Assembly: GCF_000002425.4 (NCBI RefSeq) | Contig: NC_037269.1 | Coordinates: 9,011,444 to 9,075,443 of the forward strand | DNA length: 64,000 nt | Direction of reading: 5' to 3' | Source: Physcomitrium patens | Lineage: Eukaryota; Streptophyta; Bryopsida; Funariales; Funariaceae | In this document: piece after piece, positions 61,838 through 64,000 of the stretch | Layout of the letters: every line of letters begins with the position of its first letter | Position numbering within the stretch: position 1 is the first letter of the stretch | The notes under the pieces: model-generated | What the model was told of the DNA's origin: nothing | The model's database searches: none | The model's input: only the letters and a program-made list of their open reading frames with translations | Made by a program: the position numbers and the translations under genes

Positions 61838-64000
61838 GGTTATGGGCCCACGTTTTTGCTGTCTCTACCCTCAAGAGAATAGATCCTTTTATTTTATCTA
61901 GCCATTCTTCAAAATCTGTTTTTATCTCCCTCTTGATTTACGTACTTACGCGATTGATCGTTCCTCTGTAAGAGACCAACTGGATTCAAGATTTTTTTTT
62001 CTCTCCTTCTTTGCCTGACCACTTTATCTCCTCCTCCCCTCTTTGCTGCAATAGAAAGAGAGATTCGCGACACAATGACTGTGCTAGTCCAGGAGGAAAC
62101 CTCAGGTTGATTTGTTCAAAGTCAGACTTCTGCTGGTTTATCATTCTTCACTTCACAGCCTCCTCCTAGACAAGATTTCGCCAGCGTTGACATCACAAAC
62201 ATTGACAAACTCACAAGAGACAGCTTTTTAGTTTGTAAATTTCAGATGAGCATCCTACTCCGTGCAAGAAAGCTGTTGAGGATAGTAAATGGAACAACCC
62301 CAAGAGAGTCTTTCGCCAATGAAGAGGAATGGGCTGACAAAGATGCGGCTTGCTAATCCTTCCTTATTTTTGCTATAGACAAGAAACTCATGCGTAGGTG
62401 GATGAATTGTCACACCTCTAACCAAATGTGGCGTCGCTTGTGTACAGTTCATGAACAAAATCCAACAAACAATGTGCAACTACTACAACAACAGTTCTTT
62501 GACATGAGAAAGAAGCCTGATGCCGAAGTAGTTGACTATGTGAGCTACAAAGAACAACTTGAACACCAACTGAACGACCTTGGTGAATCCATCTCAGACC
62601 ATGCTGTGATCTGCAAGATTCTAAGTACCTTGCCGCACCAATTTTGCCATCTCCTTTCAGCTTGAGACAGCGCTCTAAGGCATGAGAAAAGGCATGAAAA
62701 AACAATAGAGGCTCTAACATTGCGTTTATTCAAGGAAGAGAGTAGAAACCACATCCAAGAGTGCATGGACGACGAAGAAGAGAAGGTCTTCTTCTTCTTC
62801 AGCCAGGGCCAAGTTTCAAATGCAAATGACATGCCTCTCTCCGCCGAAGAGAAAAAGCGACAATCTGCTAATATTGCGGAACTCAAAAAGAAAACAAAAT
62901 ATCGAAAGTGTGGAAATAGGGGACACTGGGAGCACAATTGTTTCAACAATAGCAAGAACAGAACCTTTTGATAAGGTCAAGATTAGCAACGCAAATGTGA
63001 ATGAGGCCAATATTGTCGTTACCAAAGAATTTGGTGGGAATGACAGCTTGGCATTTATGGCGCACACCGATGAATATGCCAAATGCGCAACCGACAATAT
63101 GATGGATCAACTTGACTGGTTTGTCTCTCTCAAACCTGTATCCCAAGGACGATGGAACATGATGATTGCCGAAAGTAGGCAACTCTAAGTACGAGGAATC
63201 CGCTGCATCAAGTCTAAACTCAACTACGCATGGAAACCGCAGCACATCCACCGCATTTCCTACCTGCCACAACTATGCAAGAACCTTTTTTTGGTAGGCC
63301 AAGCAGTTGACAAAGGATTTGTCACCACTTACACCTGCCGCACATGCTACCTCATAAGTCACAAGGGACGTGACGTTAACATGTTTTTGGATCAACAAAT
63401 AGAATAAGTTGGAGCTCAAGGTTGAATGCCAAGCCGCTCAAGCCCATATTGCCACAGCATGAGGCACAAACAAAAGAATCAAAACCAAAGACGCCTCACA
63501 ATGTAGCCGCAAGAAAGAAACGTCGATCAAAACATAAGAAGCACCATCACAAAGATTGACCTTATGGCATCAACGGTTTGGGCATGCACACAATGCCATG
63601 ATTGTGCACATGCACACACATAATACCGTCTATGGACTAGGGCCTCAAAACCACGTGGTGCCGAAAAATCCTTGCAAAGGATGTGCCATAAGAAAGAGTG
63701 TCAAGCAGCTATTTCCCAAACAGCGGTCCTCACCGAGGATTGAGAAACCTGGTCTATTCTTCCATAGTGACGTCTGCGAACCGATGAGCAAAGCCTCACT
63801 GGGCAAAGCTTGTTATTTTGTTCTTTTTAAAGTTGATTTTTTAAGATACCATATCATCTACTGCATCCGGCACAAGTTAGATGTACTTGAAAGGTTCAAA
63901 GAGCTCTGCACACTTGTTCCCCACCAAACTGGAAACCAGATCTAGAAGCTCCGCAACAACCAAGAAGGTGAATTTTTCGGCGCAAAATTCATATAGTTTC
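61681..64000 (+). mobile_element. Ty1/copia LTR retrotransposon, 5' part
   Basis: The element starts with a short LTR at 61681-61837 and a primer site at about 61838-61851. Gag follows from about 62075 to 62970, with the copia gag pattern (MRRWMNCHTSNQMWRRL; VSYKEQLEHQLNDLGESISD) and a zinc-knuckle-like segment near 62905-62945. The protease region comes next, then a GAG-pre-integrase and integrase start at 63556-63945 (LWHQRFGHAHN; CKGCAIRKSVKQLFP; FFHSDVCEPMS). Integrase before reverse transcriptase is the copia order. The element runs off the window, so its RT, RNase H and 3' LTR are not seen. It is broken in a few places but is better kept than the other copia remnants, so it is probably younger. 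Confidence 0.87.

Noticed and set aside
1-64000. tRNA, rRNA or CRISPR arrays
   Set aside because: No cloverleaf, rRNA core motif or regularly spaced direct repeat with unique spacers was seen; the 73-bp array has no spacers.

Overview
The window looks like nuclear DNA of a land plant. It has intron-rich genes with GT-AG introns, a plant-type GDSL lipase, an R2R3-MYB transcription factor, and long AT-rich tracts holding Ty3/gypsy and Ty1/copia remnants. One gene encodes a two-domain cyclic-nucleotide-binding protein of a kind expected in lineages with motile sperm. That and the overall style suggest a bryophyte, most likely a moss, but this is inference.

Layout. 1-1.2 kb: AT-rich DNA with a 73-bp tandem repeat. 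1.2-9.2 kb (+): a gene of about a dozen exons encoding a RING - helical-repeat - RING protein. 10.7-12.2 kb (-): a complete four-exon GDSL lipase. 12.2-15.7 kb: mixed DNA with a degenerate 66-bp tandem repeat. 15.8-16.5 kb (-): a small two-exon gene of unknown function. 16.5-21.4 kb: no convincing gene. 21.4-27.8 kb (-): a near full-length but decayed Ty3/gypsy element with both LTRs, primer site and polypurine tract. 29.0-29.4 kb (+): a small ORF with an RNase H1-type hybrid-binding domain. 29.8-38.1 kb: stacked copia and gypsy fossils, one split by a block of different base composition. 41.0-47.4 kb (-): the cyclic-nucleotide-binding gene, in which 12 exons can be joined almost entirely in consistent phase. 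47.5-55.2 kb: very AT-rich, nearly gene-free. 55.2-56.9 kb: possible minus-strand exons. 57.5-60.5 kb (+): a four-exon MYB gene. 61.7 kb to the end (+): the 5' part of a copia element that continues outside the window.

No operon-like or cluster logic links the host genes; they are separate plant genes in a repeat-rich background. The two most distinctive products are the double-RING protein and the cyclic-nucleotide-binding protein, whose second binding fold appears to carry a 342-residue exon just before its phosphate-binding cassette. All exon joins were made by hand from splice signals and reading phase and have not been tested against transcripts.
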